NCBI GenBank assembly: GCA_009746045.1
Contig: RPFO01000022.1
Location: 2,298,680-2,362,679, forward strand
DNA: 64,000 nucleotides
DNA from: Mesostigma viride
Lineage: Eukaryota; Streptophyta; Mesostigmatophyceae; Mesostigmatales; Mesostigmataceae
Direction of reading: 5' to 3'
Shown: positions 11,410-22,437 of the stretch, in pieces
Numbering within the stretch: position 1 is the first letter of the stretch
Layout: each line of letters begins with the position of its first letter
Translations under genes and position numbers: made by a program
The notes under the pieces: generated by a model
Databases searched by the model: none
Seen by the model: only the letters and a program-made list of their open reading frames with translations
What the model was told of the DNA's origin: nothing

Positions 11410-14400
11410 ATGTCACGCGTTTTGGTTGTCTCGCTTCTTCTAGCAGGTGCTACATCTTTGAATCCCTTACTTACAACTGCGAGTCAATATGCGGACGGCC
11501 ATTACGCGTATAATACGGCTACGATTCCGTTAATGGCGGAGTTTGTTAAGATGTGCATTAGCGCAGCTCTTCTTGTCGTAGAAATTAGGCAAAACCCCGG
11601 CAAGGTTCAGATTTCTAGGGATGTGCGCAGCCTTCTCCATTTCCCTCTTCCATCCATCATGTTCGCGACAATCAACAACCTGCAATTTGCGATCCTTTAC
11701 CGGATGGACCCGACATCTGCACAGGTAACGTGCAACCAGCTGCCAACCTGCCTCAAGAAGCCTTGTGCTTGCTCTATTGCAATTCTCTCTCCTAATTCAC
11801 GCCACCACACTCCAAGGTTCCATTTTCTCAACGACCATCGGTCAGCACGGCGCGATGTCTCACGCACCTGGCCGCGTTGCCCAGCAGGTGCTGGGAAACC
11901 TGAAGATCGCCTTCACGGCCGTCTTCTTCCGGTGGCTCCTCGGCGTCCGCCTCTCCCAGCTCCGCTGGCTCTCCCTCTGCCTGCTCGGCCTCGCCTCCAC
12001 GATGACACAAGTCAGCGGCTACTGCGACAGCGACATCGCCGGGCTGGGGTACCTGGCCGGCATGAACCAGGCCGAGTCGGCGGCCAAATCTCAACTACCT
12101 CCCGAGGCAGAGTCCCCCTACGACACCGCACTTCTGGCATCCCTAGACGAGCTCCCCGTATCTGGCACTGTCGCGGACCAGCGGCGCCTCCTCTGGCACG
12201 GCCACCACCAACCTGGCCACACACACAGCCTGTTCCAGTACTCTGCGTACGCGTACCTGCTCGTGATGATCACCGTGATCCTCTCCTCCATTGCCAACGT
12301 GTACACGGAGTACATACTCAAGCGGCGTCGGCAGGACAGCATCCACTGGCAGAACGTGCTGCTGTACTCGTCAGGCGTTGTCGTCAACTTTGTGCACCTG
12401 ACAGCGCGCAGCGAAGTGGACGCGATCTCGTCCTCGCTCCACGGTGAGTCACCCTGGGCATGGCGCGACCTGTTCCGCGGCTACGACGTCGTCACCGTGC
12501 TCGTGCTGCTCAACATGGCAGTCATGGGCGTGCTCACCTCGTGGCTCATGAAGTATGCGGACAACATCATCAAGGTGGGCAAATGGGGGGGAAGGGGGGG
12601 AAGGGGGAAGGGGGGGGAAGGGGGGGAAGGGGGGGAAGGGGGGGGAGGGGGGGGAAGGGGGGGAAGGGGGAGGGGGGGAAGGGGGGGGAAGGGGGGGGGG
12701 GGGAAGGGGGGGGGGGGGAAGGGGGGGGAAGGGGGGGGAAGGGGGGGGAAGGGGGGGAAGGGGGGGGAAGGGGGGGGGAGGGGGGGGGAAGGGGGGGGAG
12801 GGGGGGGGAAGGGGGGGGGGGAAGGGGGGGGAAGGGGGGGGGGAAGGGGGGGGAAGGGGGGGAAGGGGGGGGAAGGGGGGAAGGGGGGAAGGGGGGGGGA
12901 AGGGGGGAAGGGGGGGGGAAGGGGGGGGAAAGGGGGGGGGAAGGGGGGGGGAAGGGGGGGGGGAAGGGGGGGGGGAATGGGGGGGGGGGCAGGGGAGACT
13001 GTGCCAACACAGAATCACTGTGGTTGGGGATGGGGAAGGAGTGAGGGCACCATGGCATCAGCAAAGAGCAGCTTCGTGTTCGGGTGCCACTTGTGTATCA
13101 CCCTCAAGACACAGAAGGGGAGCCGTGCCATGGTGCCTTGTGTGTGGCATGTGGATGGCATTCGCAAGGTGAGCAGCCTTTGGAGGAGAGAATTACCGAG
13201 ATGGGTGGCCGTGTATATTACAGCATGTTCACACTGACAAAAAGTTCTGCTGAATGGAGATCCGGACCGATTTCTAAAATCCCCGAATTGCATTCACATT
13301 GGAAGTACTCCCACCTGAACGGCAAATCCGGCCGATTTCGTTTAGTGACTTCCTGTGACCTCACTCCCGACCGAAATGGAAAAGAATGAGATGAGAGGCG
13401 ATTCAGCAAATTTCCCTGAATTACGGCGGGAGTGGATGGAACTGCATATGAGCCGGACCTGACCAGTCGCTCCACTCCCACTCCAGAAAGCCCCGATTTG
13501 TACCCCGAAGACAACTTCGCACCGTGCACTTCCTTCTCGATTCTTGAACAGTAGTAGGCCTGAACCGTAAATATGCCGATACCAGAGATGTGGTACAGAC
13601 TGCTGGTGACGCGCCGTGCCGATCCTTTTCAGGGAACTTTGGCGACTATGTGCCGACGCGGGTCACTCCCGCGTCACGCCCAAAATACACCAAATATCCG
13701 AGCGTTTAGCCCGACCCCCAAAGAATAAATCAGCAGAATTTTCGGTCGGTGCAAACATGCTGTAAGAGTACATGTGTTACTGCTTCAGTGGTCTGAACTT
13801 GATGTGCCAATCATAGGCTGCGCATCCTCCCCACCATTTCGTGTCTTCAGTGCAGGGTTGCTATGGCGCAATCACAGGCTTTTGATTTAATAGCACATGC
13901 ATGTGGCCTATGACACTTATGTTGTCCTTTTTCTATCACCAAGCAACCTGGGAGCAGGCCATGCGAGTTTTTGATGGGCTAGTGCCAGCGATGGTTGCGT
14001 ACCATGGCTACGGCAAGGTACTACGGTACAGATTTGTCATGGCACATGCCTGCTGTCTATGACGTTTTATTTGGTCTCTGTTCACAACGGAGCATGATGG
14101 AAGTGGGTATTGCAAATTTGCATCTGAGGCTCGCAATGTAATTGACTTGACGCGTCGCATCCCATCGCGCTTCCACTCCCTGTGGCATATGCGACTTGTT
14201 CGCCTCACTCTGCCGACCACCTGTCGCTCCTCCAGATCTTTGCTACATCCGGCGGCATGTTTCTGACAATGATCGCATCCGCCATCTTTTTCGGTGACCA
14301 GCACAACCTGCAGGTACGTCCTATAAGCCCCCATACATCCCCTTGACACCTCATAGCCCTTGCGCATGACATCTTTTAGCCCCTTTGACTGTCTTTGGGG

Positions 14401-15055
14401 GCTTGATCGGTAGAAATAATTTGGCACCTGCCCAGGTCATGGGCACGATAGCATGCAACCGACACACACTCCATCACCCCTGCCACCCTGTCTGCACGCG
14501 CATACATCCAGGCAGCAGGTTGGGGGTGCTGATGAACCCCCTCTTACCCACCTATATGCAGGCAGCAGGTTGGGGGTGCTGATGAACCCCCTCTTACCCA
14601 CCTATATGCAGGCAGCAGGTTGGGGGTGCTGATGAACCCCCTCTTACCCACCTATATGCCCGCCGACCCGCCATGTGAGAACAAATATGCTGGACCCATT
14701 GCTTTATCTCATCGCCGTAACGTCTGCGCTCTGCGCTTTGTGGATTCCTGTGCACGGGGAACATTCGTTCTCCGCGGCAGCGTGTGTCCTACTAGTGATG
14801 AGGCCCAAGCATCCCGTCTGCATGGCTCAGTCATGGCAGAAATGGTATGCTTTAGGTGCCTACGGGTATATAATAGGTACTGCCTGCAGGCATGTACCCA
14901 GCCATCCCGGATTCTCAAAGATGGTAATGGGCCCTTGCCATCGGCGGGCTTTTGCACAGTGGTATAACCTGCCAACAGATATGTCTATGCCATGGCACAT
15001 ATGCCCTGCCAGAAGGTTGAGTCATGCTTCCAGCCGTTGCTTATCTAGATTTGGT

Positions 15056-15118
<63 letters not shown>

Positions 15119-15600
15119 ACCACCAATCCCCCTTCGGGTTTGATGCCGAATGCGAACAAGCACATCATTCCCAGTGGAAACCTAGTAGGTCCAATGGACA
15201 GCATAGTTGCCTCACGTAATGGACAGGTAGCCTCGGATAGCTTTCCTTGGGGAGACCCTGTACGCCCTTGGCTATGGTGGAGGCATGCTGTCTTCTTAGC
15301 AGCTATATGCTTTGCTTGCATGTGGAGACAGCTGCACCAACTCACCCTGTGTTCTTATACTACTCTACTGTGTGCCCATGGTTGTCTCACTGGATACCGG
15401 TGATGCCCATCTGGGACTATTCTGCGATTGTCTGTGTGTGCTGATGTTTCCTGCTGGCTGGACTTTGACAGATGCTCTTTGGGATCATCGTCGCCAGCGT
15501 CTCGGTGTACCTGTACAACTACGTGCTTGACACCCCGGCCAACTTGCAAGTGGTAACGGTCGACACTAACTCCGAAAAATCCCAGCAGCCTTCCAGTTAG
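11410..15600 (+). CDS. nucleotide-sugar transporter (SLC35A/CMP-sialate-UDP-galactose type), four exons
   Basis: The gene model is 11410-11724, 11888-12574, 14236-14313 and 15472-15600, 402 residues, all junctions phase 0 with GT-AG borders. The protein is hydrophobic throughout, as expected for a Golgi/ER ten-helix carrier. Family marks are MAEFVKMCISAAL (helix 2), INNLQFAILYRMDPTSAQV with LKIAFTAVFF, SQLRWLSL, then SSIANVYTEYILKR and LMKYADNIIK followed by IFATSGGMFLT, and a short soluble C-terminus. It should exchange a nucleotide sugar for nucleoside monophosphate; the exact substrate cannot be read from sequence. An insertion of about 50 residues rich in E, H and P sits between the middle helices, longer than usual. 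A TGTAA motif at about 16139 may mark the polyadenylation site. Intron 2 holds a large G-rich array. Confidence 0.93.
12585..12990. repeat. (GGGGGGAA)n-type minisatellite
   Basis: About 400 bp of G-runs spaced by AA, starting some ten bases after the exon 2 donor of the transporter gene. It is strongly G-quadruplex prone. The long Gly/Glu/Lys and Pro/Phe reading frames over it come from the repeat. Confidence 0.95.
14510..14659. repeat. 50-bp tandem repeat, three copies
   Basis: Three essentially identical 50-bp units start at 14510, 14560 and 14610 (unit begins AGGCAGCAGGTTGGGGGTGC). They lie in intron 3 of the transporter gene. Confidence 0.95.
15058..15117. repeat. (CA)n microsatellite
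   Basis: About 30 perfect CA units in intron 3 of the transporter gene. Confidence 0.97.
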
Positions 15601-16264
15601 TTTCATGAGCATCACCTGCCAACCCCGGCATACTTTGGCTTGGCTCATGTCTCTGGAAGTGCTAGCAAGTGCCACGTCTGTTACAGGTCTCCCTGGTGAT
15701 TCATGGGTTTGGTGACACGACCAAAACAATCGTAGGCTGGTAAATGGCCTTAAGTTATGTGATTAGCGCACACGGCAGCTATTGATTGGTGCCCAGGGAT
15801 TTGTACTTGTTCTGGGCATGAGTCTTGAGTGGCTGGGACCCTGGGACGCTTTTATCTTTTCTTCCAAGGCAAATGAGCAGCATGCATGTTCCATGCATGT
15901 TTGCGTCCACTTGGGGTTGAGGGGGTTGCGCTATGCGTGGCGTTCATGGCATACTATTGCCCAGGATAGTAACTGCATCGCCCCTTGCTGGCGCCGCAGC
16001 GCCGAGTAAAGCAAGGCCCTAGGAGGCCACCTACCTTGCACCCCACGCAAGCTTACTTTCAAAGGGACCGATCGACGTGAATAGCCGGCCCCTCCACCAG
16101 CCGTCGATCGTCGGGTTGTTCATGGGATTTCGAGCTCATGTAAAGCAGTGAATGCACGCCCGGAAGTACAGATATCGCATTCTCTGTGAGTCTGGGACGC
16201 ATGCTTTTACGCAGATGCCTGCATGCGTGCATGCAGCTAGCTAGAACAACTCGTGAGTTAGCAG
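15601..16264. other. transporter 3' UTR and flank
   Basis: No reading frame or repeat is recognised. A TGTAA motif at about 16139 is the best polyadenylation candidate, which would make a 3' UTR of about 540 bp. Confidence 0.4.
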
Positions 16265-16400
16265 ATTAAACACATGCTCCCGTTGGGGAGTCAAGGCAAC
16301 AGAGTGCTTTTAATCCATGAGCGGGCAGGGGCCGGGCAGAGACCCCCCCCTGATCCCTCATGCCACAGGGTGTGCAATCGGACCCGTCGACATACTAGGA
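16265..16400 (-). mobile_element. LINE-C-type 3' end fragment
   Basis: On the minus strand the segment reads GGATTAAAAGCACT, then ACTCCCCAACGGGAGCA, matching the 3' UTR ends at 3523-3640 and 27755-27850. It is a short 5'-truncated copy. The stretch at 16310-16400 also resembles 56490-56580. Confidence 0.6.
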
Positions 16401-16532
16401 CGTTCTACAGTTGTCTCACTTAGTACTATATAGATCTTTCTCTCAGGACTTCCTTTTGATGACAAATTCCTCTCCTTGATATGTGACAAAGTCCTTAATT
16501 AATTTATGAATTAATTAACACATAACACATAT

Positions 16533-16685
16533 TATACGTTTTGATGAGTAGTGTAGTTAGGATTTTCTAGATAGCTTAGAGTTAGGATAGTTCGATCACG
16601 CGGCTTACTCCACCCCATCCATCATGAAATATGTGCTACATGACCTCCCCACCCGGAGGCCTGTTATAATTTATTTAATTTTTTA
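16533..16685 (+). mobile_element. LINE-B 3' end, 5'-truncated
   Basis: It begins with the last LINE-B codons (CGTTTTGATGAGTAG, Arg-Phe-Asp-Glu-stop), then the 3' UTR with the hairpin ACCTCCCCACCCGGAGG and a TTTAA-type tail. The 11-bp duplication ATAACACATAT flanks it (16522-16532 and 16686-16696). Confidence 0.85.
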
Positions 16686-16933
16686 ATAACACATATGACA
16701 AATTAAAATAAAAATAATAAGTTATCTAAATTATAATGAAGTGAGACAACTATGCCTGGACGCATTGCGATCCAACGCCGTGGAAGGACTGGGGTAGTTG
16801 TCTGCTCGAGGATCGAAGACGCAAAGGCAGCGGGAGCCGCGTAGCTATCTCTAGGAAGACCTGCATGGAGGGAGACAGAGGGTAACAAGAAAGGTTGGTA
16901 GGGAAAACACTCAACCATACACATACACACACA

Positions 16934-18099
16934 TAGCTTAGAGTTAGATTACCGTAGTGGTCAAAATCACTTTGCGTCTAATTACTTTGCGACCCCAAAA
17001 CTGGGTGGAATTTATAGTTTGCGACCAAAAATGCAGGCTAAGTTTTAGGTTTGCGAGCCCATCGGCTTGTTAGTGGTCACTGGTCAGTGGCTTGGCTTGG
17101 GTCTCACCAACTTCATATCCCTTTGCCCCCTCTCCACGCATGTAACCCAAGTACCCACCTGAGTAATTTGATTGATCAATTGGGTAGCACTGATTATAAT
17201 ACTACCAATAATAGCGGTTGTCTCGCGCTTAATGAATAACGCGATACAATCATTAGTGAGGAGCCACGGAGCATTAGTTAGCCCTTAGGATGATGGTGTA
17301 GGAGACCAGGCTGCTCTACCGTCTATCTAATTACCTTATCAGTAATGATCTAAATTCAAGTAATTGAAGTTCATCTATTCATCCACACTAGGGGGCATGA
17401 CCCGGTTGCGGTAATGGAGGGCGGGCCATCAGTGTGTACACTTCATGATAATTATTTGCCAACAAACACTACCGTAGCATTTGTTGTGCTGTCCTCGATC
17501 TTCATCAGTCCATGATAACTAGAAGGTGTAAACACCAAACACAAGATCCGATGCACTCAAAACCATGGCCACCTGCCCAAGGTATGTACCCAATTAACTG
17601 AAAGCTGCCACAAAGCTACGGACGCTGACCATATAAACACCGGCAATCGTGATGAAAGAAACCGGCATGGGCATGCATGTAAATTTGTAAGCCAGCAGGC
17701 TTGACTGCCTGCTGGCCTGCCTGACGCCCCGCGGCTCTTCTGCCATCGACGCCCCGCTCTTCTGCCAAGACACCGTGCATTCTGCACAAGCCTTTGGCTT
17801 TCGCAGTGACAGTGACAAAAGGCGCGAAAAATTGTGGCGCGAAAGGCCGTTCGCTGGGCTTGGGGCTGTGCGGCGCGGCGCAGGCGCGGCGCGGTAACAT
17901 TTGAACTTTGCGACCCAAAATCAAGCCCATTAATAGCAGTTTGCGAGGTCGATTCGCAAACAATTAGACGCAAAGTGATTTTGACCACTACGGTAGTTCG
18001 TTTTCGCGGCTTTGCCCCCCCCCTCCATCCATCCACGGGAATATGTGCTACATGATCTCCCAACGGAGTCATGTTATAATTTAATTTAATTTTAATTTA
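16934..18099 (+). mobile_element. LINE-B 3' UTR fragment split by a DNA element
   Basis: The LINE-B 3' UTR starts at 16934 (TAGCTTAGAGTTAGATTA), is interrupted at 16952-17994, and resumes to the hairpin CATGATCTCCCAACGGAGTC and an AATTT-type tail. The 11-bp duplication ATACACACACA lies at 16923-16933 and 18100-18110. Confidence 0.8.
16952..17994. mobile_element. 1.04-kb long-TIR DNA element, TA target (Tc1/mariner-like, non-autonomous)
   Basis: The ends are inverted repeats of about 40 bp with few mismatches, beginning CCGTAGTGGTCAAAATCAC and continuing through TTTGCGTCTAATT. The host LINE-B 3' UTR reads GATTAG at other sites and is split here into ...GATTA and TAG..., a TA duplication. No transposase-like frame is seen inside, so it would depend on an enzyme encoded elsewhere. 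The superfamily call rests on the TA target alone. Confidence 0.75.
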
Positions 18100-18197
18100 A
18101 TACACACACAAAAAAAAAACAAAGAAAACAACAACAACAAACAACCAAAACTAAGAAGGAAAAGAGGGAACACATACACACATACACGAAGGGGCTA

Positions 18198-18439
18198 CCA
18201 AATCCGAAAGGCTTGCATCACTCCCCGGAAAGGAAAACTTTTGCGGATGACTGTAGGTGTCAGTTGGCGATGCCTAAGGATCCAGAGACGTCCGTCCTAT
18301 AGTCAGTGCTCACAATTGGTGCGAGGGGTCCCCAGTTCGATTCCAGCCTGGATTCATTTGCAGATCGCATTTTTCCGCGTTTTCCGCGGACCGGCACTGA
18401 ACGCAAATGGTTTTCACCTTTGCGGCGTGCCAAATCAGA
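18198..18439. mobile_element. SINE-like element with 16-bp TSD
   Basis: The 242-bp insert is flanked by perfect 16-bp copies of ATACACGAAGGGGCTA (18182-18197 and 18440-18455). The interior has a pol III B-box-like AGTTCGATTCC at about 18333 and a weak A-box candidate upstream, suggesting a tRNA-derived SINE. There is no poly-A tail and no protein frame. The origin of the head is unproven. Confidence 0.7.
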
Positions 18440-18477
18440 ATACACGAAGGGGCTAAAAGAAAAAGTAAGGAGTGCAG

Positions 18478-19830
18478 GTTTTCATGCGGCTCATCCTGAT
18501 CCGCCTGCGCACTGCCCTGGACGGCCACCTCAGCGAGACTCAGCTTGGCTTCCGTCCAGGCCGCAACGCAGTACAGGCGCTCTTCGCTCCTCGCACCCAT
18601 ATTGTGGAGGAACTGCACCGCCTTCAGCCTGGTTCACGAGTCCCCTCTGCACCTTGTGCTGGTGGACTAATTCATCAAAGCCTTCGATTCGCGGTTTCCT
18701 GGCCTGCGCTGTGGGACATGCATCCTCGCTCTGTTCCGGATCCCCCTCCCCCTAATTGCTGTCATCCGCAACCTGTATGAAGGGTCCACCACCTCGGTGC
18801 GCACTTTCTACGGGGCCACGCCACCATGCCCTTTACAGAATTAAGGGTGTGTGGCGCAGCCTGGCTGCGTGCTGTCGCCCTACCTGTTCAATATTGTGGT
18901 CGAATACGTAATGATTCAGGCGCGCAAGGGATTTGCTCGCATTGTGGGTACAGGGAAGCACACTTCACGCTTTACACCAATATTACCGGGCCTTGTGGCG
19001 CAAGCCCTTGGGCAATTGAGCTACTGTAGAGAAACAGGACCTCCCTGTTCCTGGTCCTCCCTGTTCTTACGTAGTAACGGAGCCGAGACGTGGACTCTCA
19101 GGTGCCGCCGACCTTGCCAACAAGCTGGATGGCGCGGTCACCAGCATGCTGCGGTCACTTTTCCGTGTAGGATACGCGCTGTGCACATGCTCATGTCCGC
19201 AAGGAGGACTTGTACCTCGGCATGCCACTTATTACTGTACCAGCACCATCAAGCAGCGACGCCTGCTGCCGAGTAGGGCACTTAGCTCGCACCATGCAAC
19301 CAGGTAGACACCTCAAGTGGCCCCCGGGTCTCTGCAGGGCTGTGCCCCGCTCCGCCGGGCCGGCACCTCCTCACATGAGCCGGGCCCAGCCAGGTTAGAC
19401 GCCGCAAGGCCCGCACCTTCAAAGAGCAGCTAGTAGAGGACATGGGTGGCCTAGGCCTCTCCCGGTGATTTGGAAAAAGATGATGGACATGGCCAAGTGG
19501 GCCCAGGTCATAGTAGAGGACTACAAACCCCCTGCAGTGGGGTCTAGCTGTGGGGAAGCCGCGCGTTCAGTGCACACGTGCATGGGAAGCATGCTAGACA
19601 AGACCCCTAGGGTCGCGGGCACCATAGCTATATAATAGTATATTTCTGGCCTGCGCTGGTTGTCTCCTTGATCAATAGAATAGTAGGACTCTTTTTGTAG
19701 ATAGCTTGTAGATAGCTTTTAGACCGGTAGGATTGCGTGCATGTACCCATCCATCCATCCATCCACCGGGGTTAACGCTTCGTGACTCACCAACGGGAGC
19801 ACCGGTCGGCGAGTAATAATAAGTTAATTA
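18478..19830 (+). mobile_element. LINE-A copy (RT fragment, decayed)
   Basis: Broken frames encode the RT palm region (HLSETQLGFRPGRNAVQ, EYVMIQARKGFARIVG) and C-terminal codons, followed by a 3' UTR with a CCATC microsatellite, the hairpin around CGTGACTCACCAACGGGAG (about 19780-19801) and a short TTAA tail. It is 5'-truncated and not functional. Confidence 0.85.
19641..19678 (+). mobile_element. 38-bp micro-insertion with 7-bp TSD
   Basis: It is flanked by AATAGTA (19634-19640 and 19679-19685) inside a LINE-A 3' UTR. It contains TTTCTGGCCTGCGC and GGTTGTCTCCTTGAT. Confidence 0.65.
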
Positions 19831-20378
19831 ATTTAAGGGGACGTGACGGTCGGGACTTTTCACGCGCCAAAAAAGGCGTGCCGGTACCGACGGACCGTGA
19901 AATTGTGGTCACAGTGCGCGCACCGTGCGGAGGTGGCCTTTGCGACGTGCGTTCCGTTAAAATATGGCTAGTCCGGCGGGCGACAGGCGGAAAAAGGCCG
20001 ATGGTTGAAAATGATGTTCCATTATGATGTTTCGTAGCCAGATCTGCACTACTTGCAAATTCGCTGCCTTTCTTGATACCTGGATTTGCACGGGGGTCTC
20101 ATCCAAAAATTTAGCCTTGATGAATAATCTGTAGCATGCGTGCCTGCGACGGTAGAACTCAATCTTCGTGGGTTATATTGATGCAGCAAGAGCTGCATTC
20201 AGCAGTAACGGACAATGTTCATGAAAATTGTACCTAAGCGTCTTCGATCTGCGGCCATTTCCTGTCATTTCTAAAATGATTTTGTTCAGGCCTGCGCGAT
20301 CCGGAGATGGCACCCCAAAAACCTTAAAACTTGGCCTATGGTAATACATTTGAAATTCATTTGCACAATGCTGAAATA
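19831..20378. other. unassigned spacer between two LINE-A copies
   Basis: No coding frame or known repeat is seen in this stretch of about 0.55 kb. Confidence 0.35.
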
Positions 20379-20454
20379 ATAATCGAGGAGACAACCAGCG
20401 CAGGCCAGAAATCGGGAGAATCCGGACCATGGTAGCTCGAGCCTGCCGTTATCT
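20379..20454 (-). mobile_element. 76-bp micro-insertion with 10-bp TSD (longest copy)
   Basis: TGCTGAAATA flanks the insert at 20369-20378 and 20455-20464. Read on the minus strand it extends the family in the 5' direction through GGCTCGAGCTACCATGG, then GGATTCTCCCGATTTC, ending GGTTGTCTCCTCGATTAT. Confidence 0.8.
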
Positions 20455-21466
20455 TGCTGAAATATGACTGGGGGCACTAAATTACATCTCTAATGTGAGT
20501 TGTCCATGCACTTGTTGGGGGTACTACCCCCAAGTATACGCCAATATTGCGCCCCCGCCCCTGCTCCCAGCCGCCGCCGCCCGCCCGGCCGCCCTGCCTG
20601 GCCGGCCCCGCTGGGCCCCCGGCCCCGCCTATAGGTCAGCGGCGGACTACCTAGCCCCCCCGCTGCTCGGCCCACTTGGCGACGTCCCGTCAGACATGCC
20701 TCCTTTCACCTCTCGCGAGGTCACGGAGGCGGTCCAGCGCCTGCGTTATGACGCAGCCACCGGCTCAGACGAGATTCCTGCCGCAGTTGTGAAACCTGCA
20801 GCCGAATTCGAGGACACCGTAACTTGTTATGCTGCTCTTCCGGGACATCTGCAACCGCCTTCTGCTGTCGTCGCAACCGCCCCCAGCAGCATGGCAACAC
20901 AGTTTTCGCACGATGCTGTACAAGAACAAGGGGTCGCCAGCCGACCCCGGCAACTACAGAGGGGTGTGCATTAATTCAAAGTGCCCCCCTCAAGCTTCTT
21001 ATGCGGCTCATCCAGTGAACCGCCTGCGCACGGCCCTGGACGGTCACCTCAGCGAGACTCAGCACGGCTTCCGTTCAGGTCGCAACACAGTACAGGCGCT
21101 CTTCGCTACTCGCCGACTGGTGGAGGAACTGCCACGCCTTCAGCCTGGTGAGTCCCCTTTGCACTTTGTGCTGGTGGACTTCATCAAAACCTTCGATATT
21201 TCGGTTTTCTGGCCTGCGCTGTGGGACATCCTCGAGCTGTTCCGGATCCCCCGCCCCTTTATTGCTGTCATCCGCAACCTGTATGAAGGGTCCACCACTT
21301 CGGTGCGCACTTCTTACGGGACCACGCCACCATGCCCTTTACAGAAGTGCGTGTGGCAGGGCTGCGTGCTGTCGCCCTACCTGTTCATTATTGTGGTCGA
21401 ATACGTAATGCTTCAGGCGCGCAAGCGATTTGCCCGCATCGTGGGTAGGGAACCAGGGGTGCAGGT

Positions 21467-21824
21467 AGTTAAGTAATGCAATACGCATTACTTTTGCATA
21501 CTTGCAAGTATGCAAAAGTAATGCGTATCGCATTACTTAACTAAAATTGGGCCGCGTGGGGAAATCCGGCGTTCCGCACACACCGCTCGTTACCGAGGTG
21601 ACTCGATTAATTACGACTCGGCTATTCCCAGCCTCACGCCGTAATTCCTATTTCGACTTGGCCGACCCGGCCTCCGCCAAACATAGAAATCCACAAATAT
21701 TTCGACTCGGCCTCCCAGGCCTACCCGCGCCGCAATATTTCCGTGCCTCCGAGAGGATTCGAACCCGGTACCCCAGGAGCGAACGCCAATTTTAGTTAAG
21801 TAATGCAATACGCATTACTTAACT
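21467..21824. mobile_element. 358-bp foldback element with palindromic ends
   Basis: It is inserted in the RT region of LINE-A between two copies of CAGGT (21462-21466 and 21825-21829). Its left end (21467-21542) is a 76-bp near-perfect palindrome. Its right end (about 21794-21824) is a 31-bp palindrome built on AGTTAAGTAATGC and its complement with a 5-nt centre. The minus strand carries GGTTCGAATCC, a canonical pol III B box (about 21755). There is no coding frame. Confidence 0.75.
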
Positions 21825-22437
21825 CAGGTTGCTAACCACTTCTGGCATGGCGGAGCGGAAACGGAGATTCGGCTGGCGGACATCATCTACGCAGACGACA
21901 CCACCCTCTTCGAGGACACTGGGCACGTGCAGACATGGCTTGACTGCCTGGCTATATCAAGGCCCGTGCAGTGGGGCTTGAGGTCAGCAAGAAGACAGAG
22001 GCCCTGGCGGTTGGGCTCACCCACTCACCGCCACCCCTCTATCTCCTAGACGGCTCTCGAGTCCTGTATCCGGACCGCGTCAAGCTGCTGGGCAGCCTGC
22101 TTCCCAGCTGCGAGGTTAATTGATGTGGACCATCGCATCTCCGCCTCGCCTGGCACGCTTTACGCCAGTACCGGGCCCTGTGGCGCAAGCCTCTGGGCAA
22201 GATCGAGAAACAGGACCTGTTTAAGGTCCTCGTCCTTCCTGTTCTCACGTATGGGGCCGAGACGTGGACCCTCACCGCCGACCTGGCCCGCAAGCTGGAC
22301 GGCGCGGTCACCAACATGCTGCGATCCATTTTCAGAGTAGGATATGCTGCTCATGTCCGCGCAATGAGGACTTGTACCAGGGCATGCGCCATATATCACC
22401 AGCACCATTAAGCAGCGGCGCCTGCAGCTAGTAGGGC

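Noticed and set aside
12449-13237. Gly-rich and Pro-rich reading frames after transporter exon 2
   Set aside because: They read through the donor at 12575 into a G-rich minisatellite. The protein family continues instead at 14236.
21740-21800. tRNA gene on the minus strand (B box GGTTCGAATCC)
   Set aside because: The T-stem does not pair, no acceptor stem or anticodon arm can be drawn; treated as part of the foldback element.
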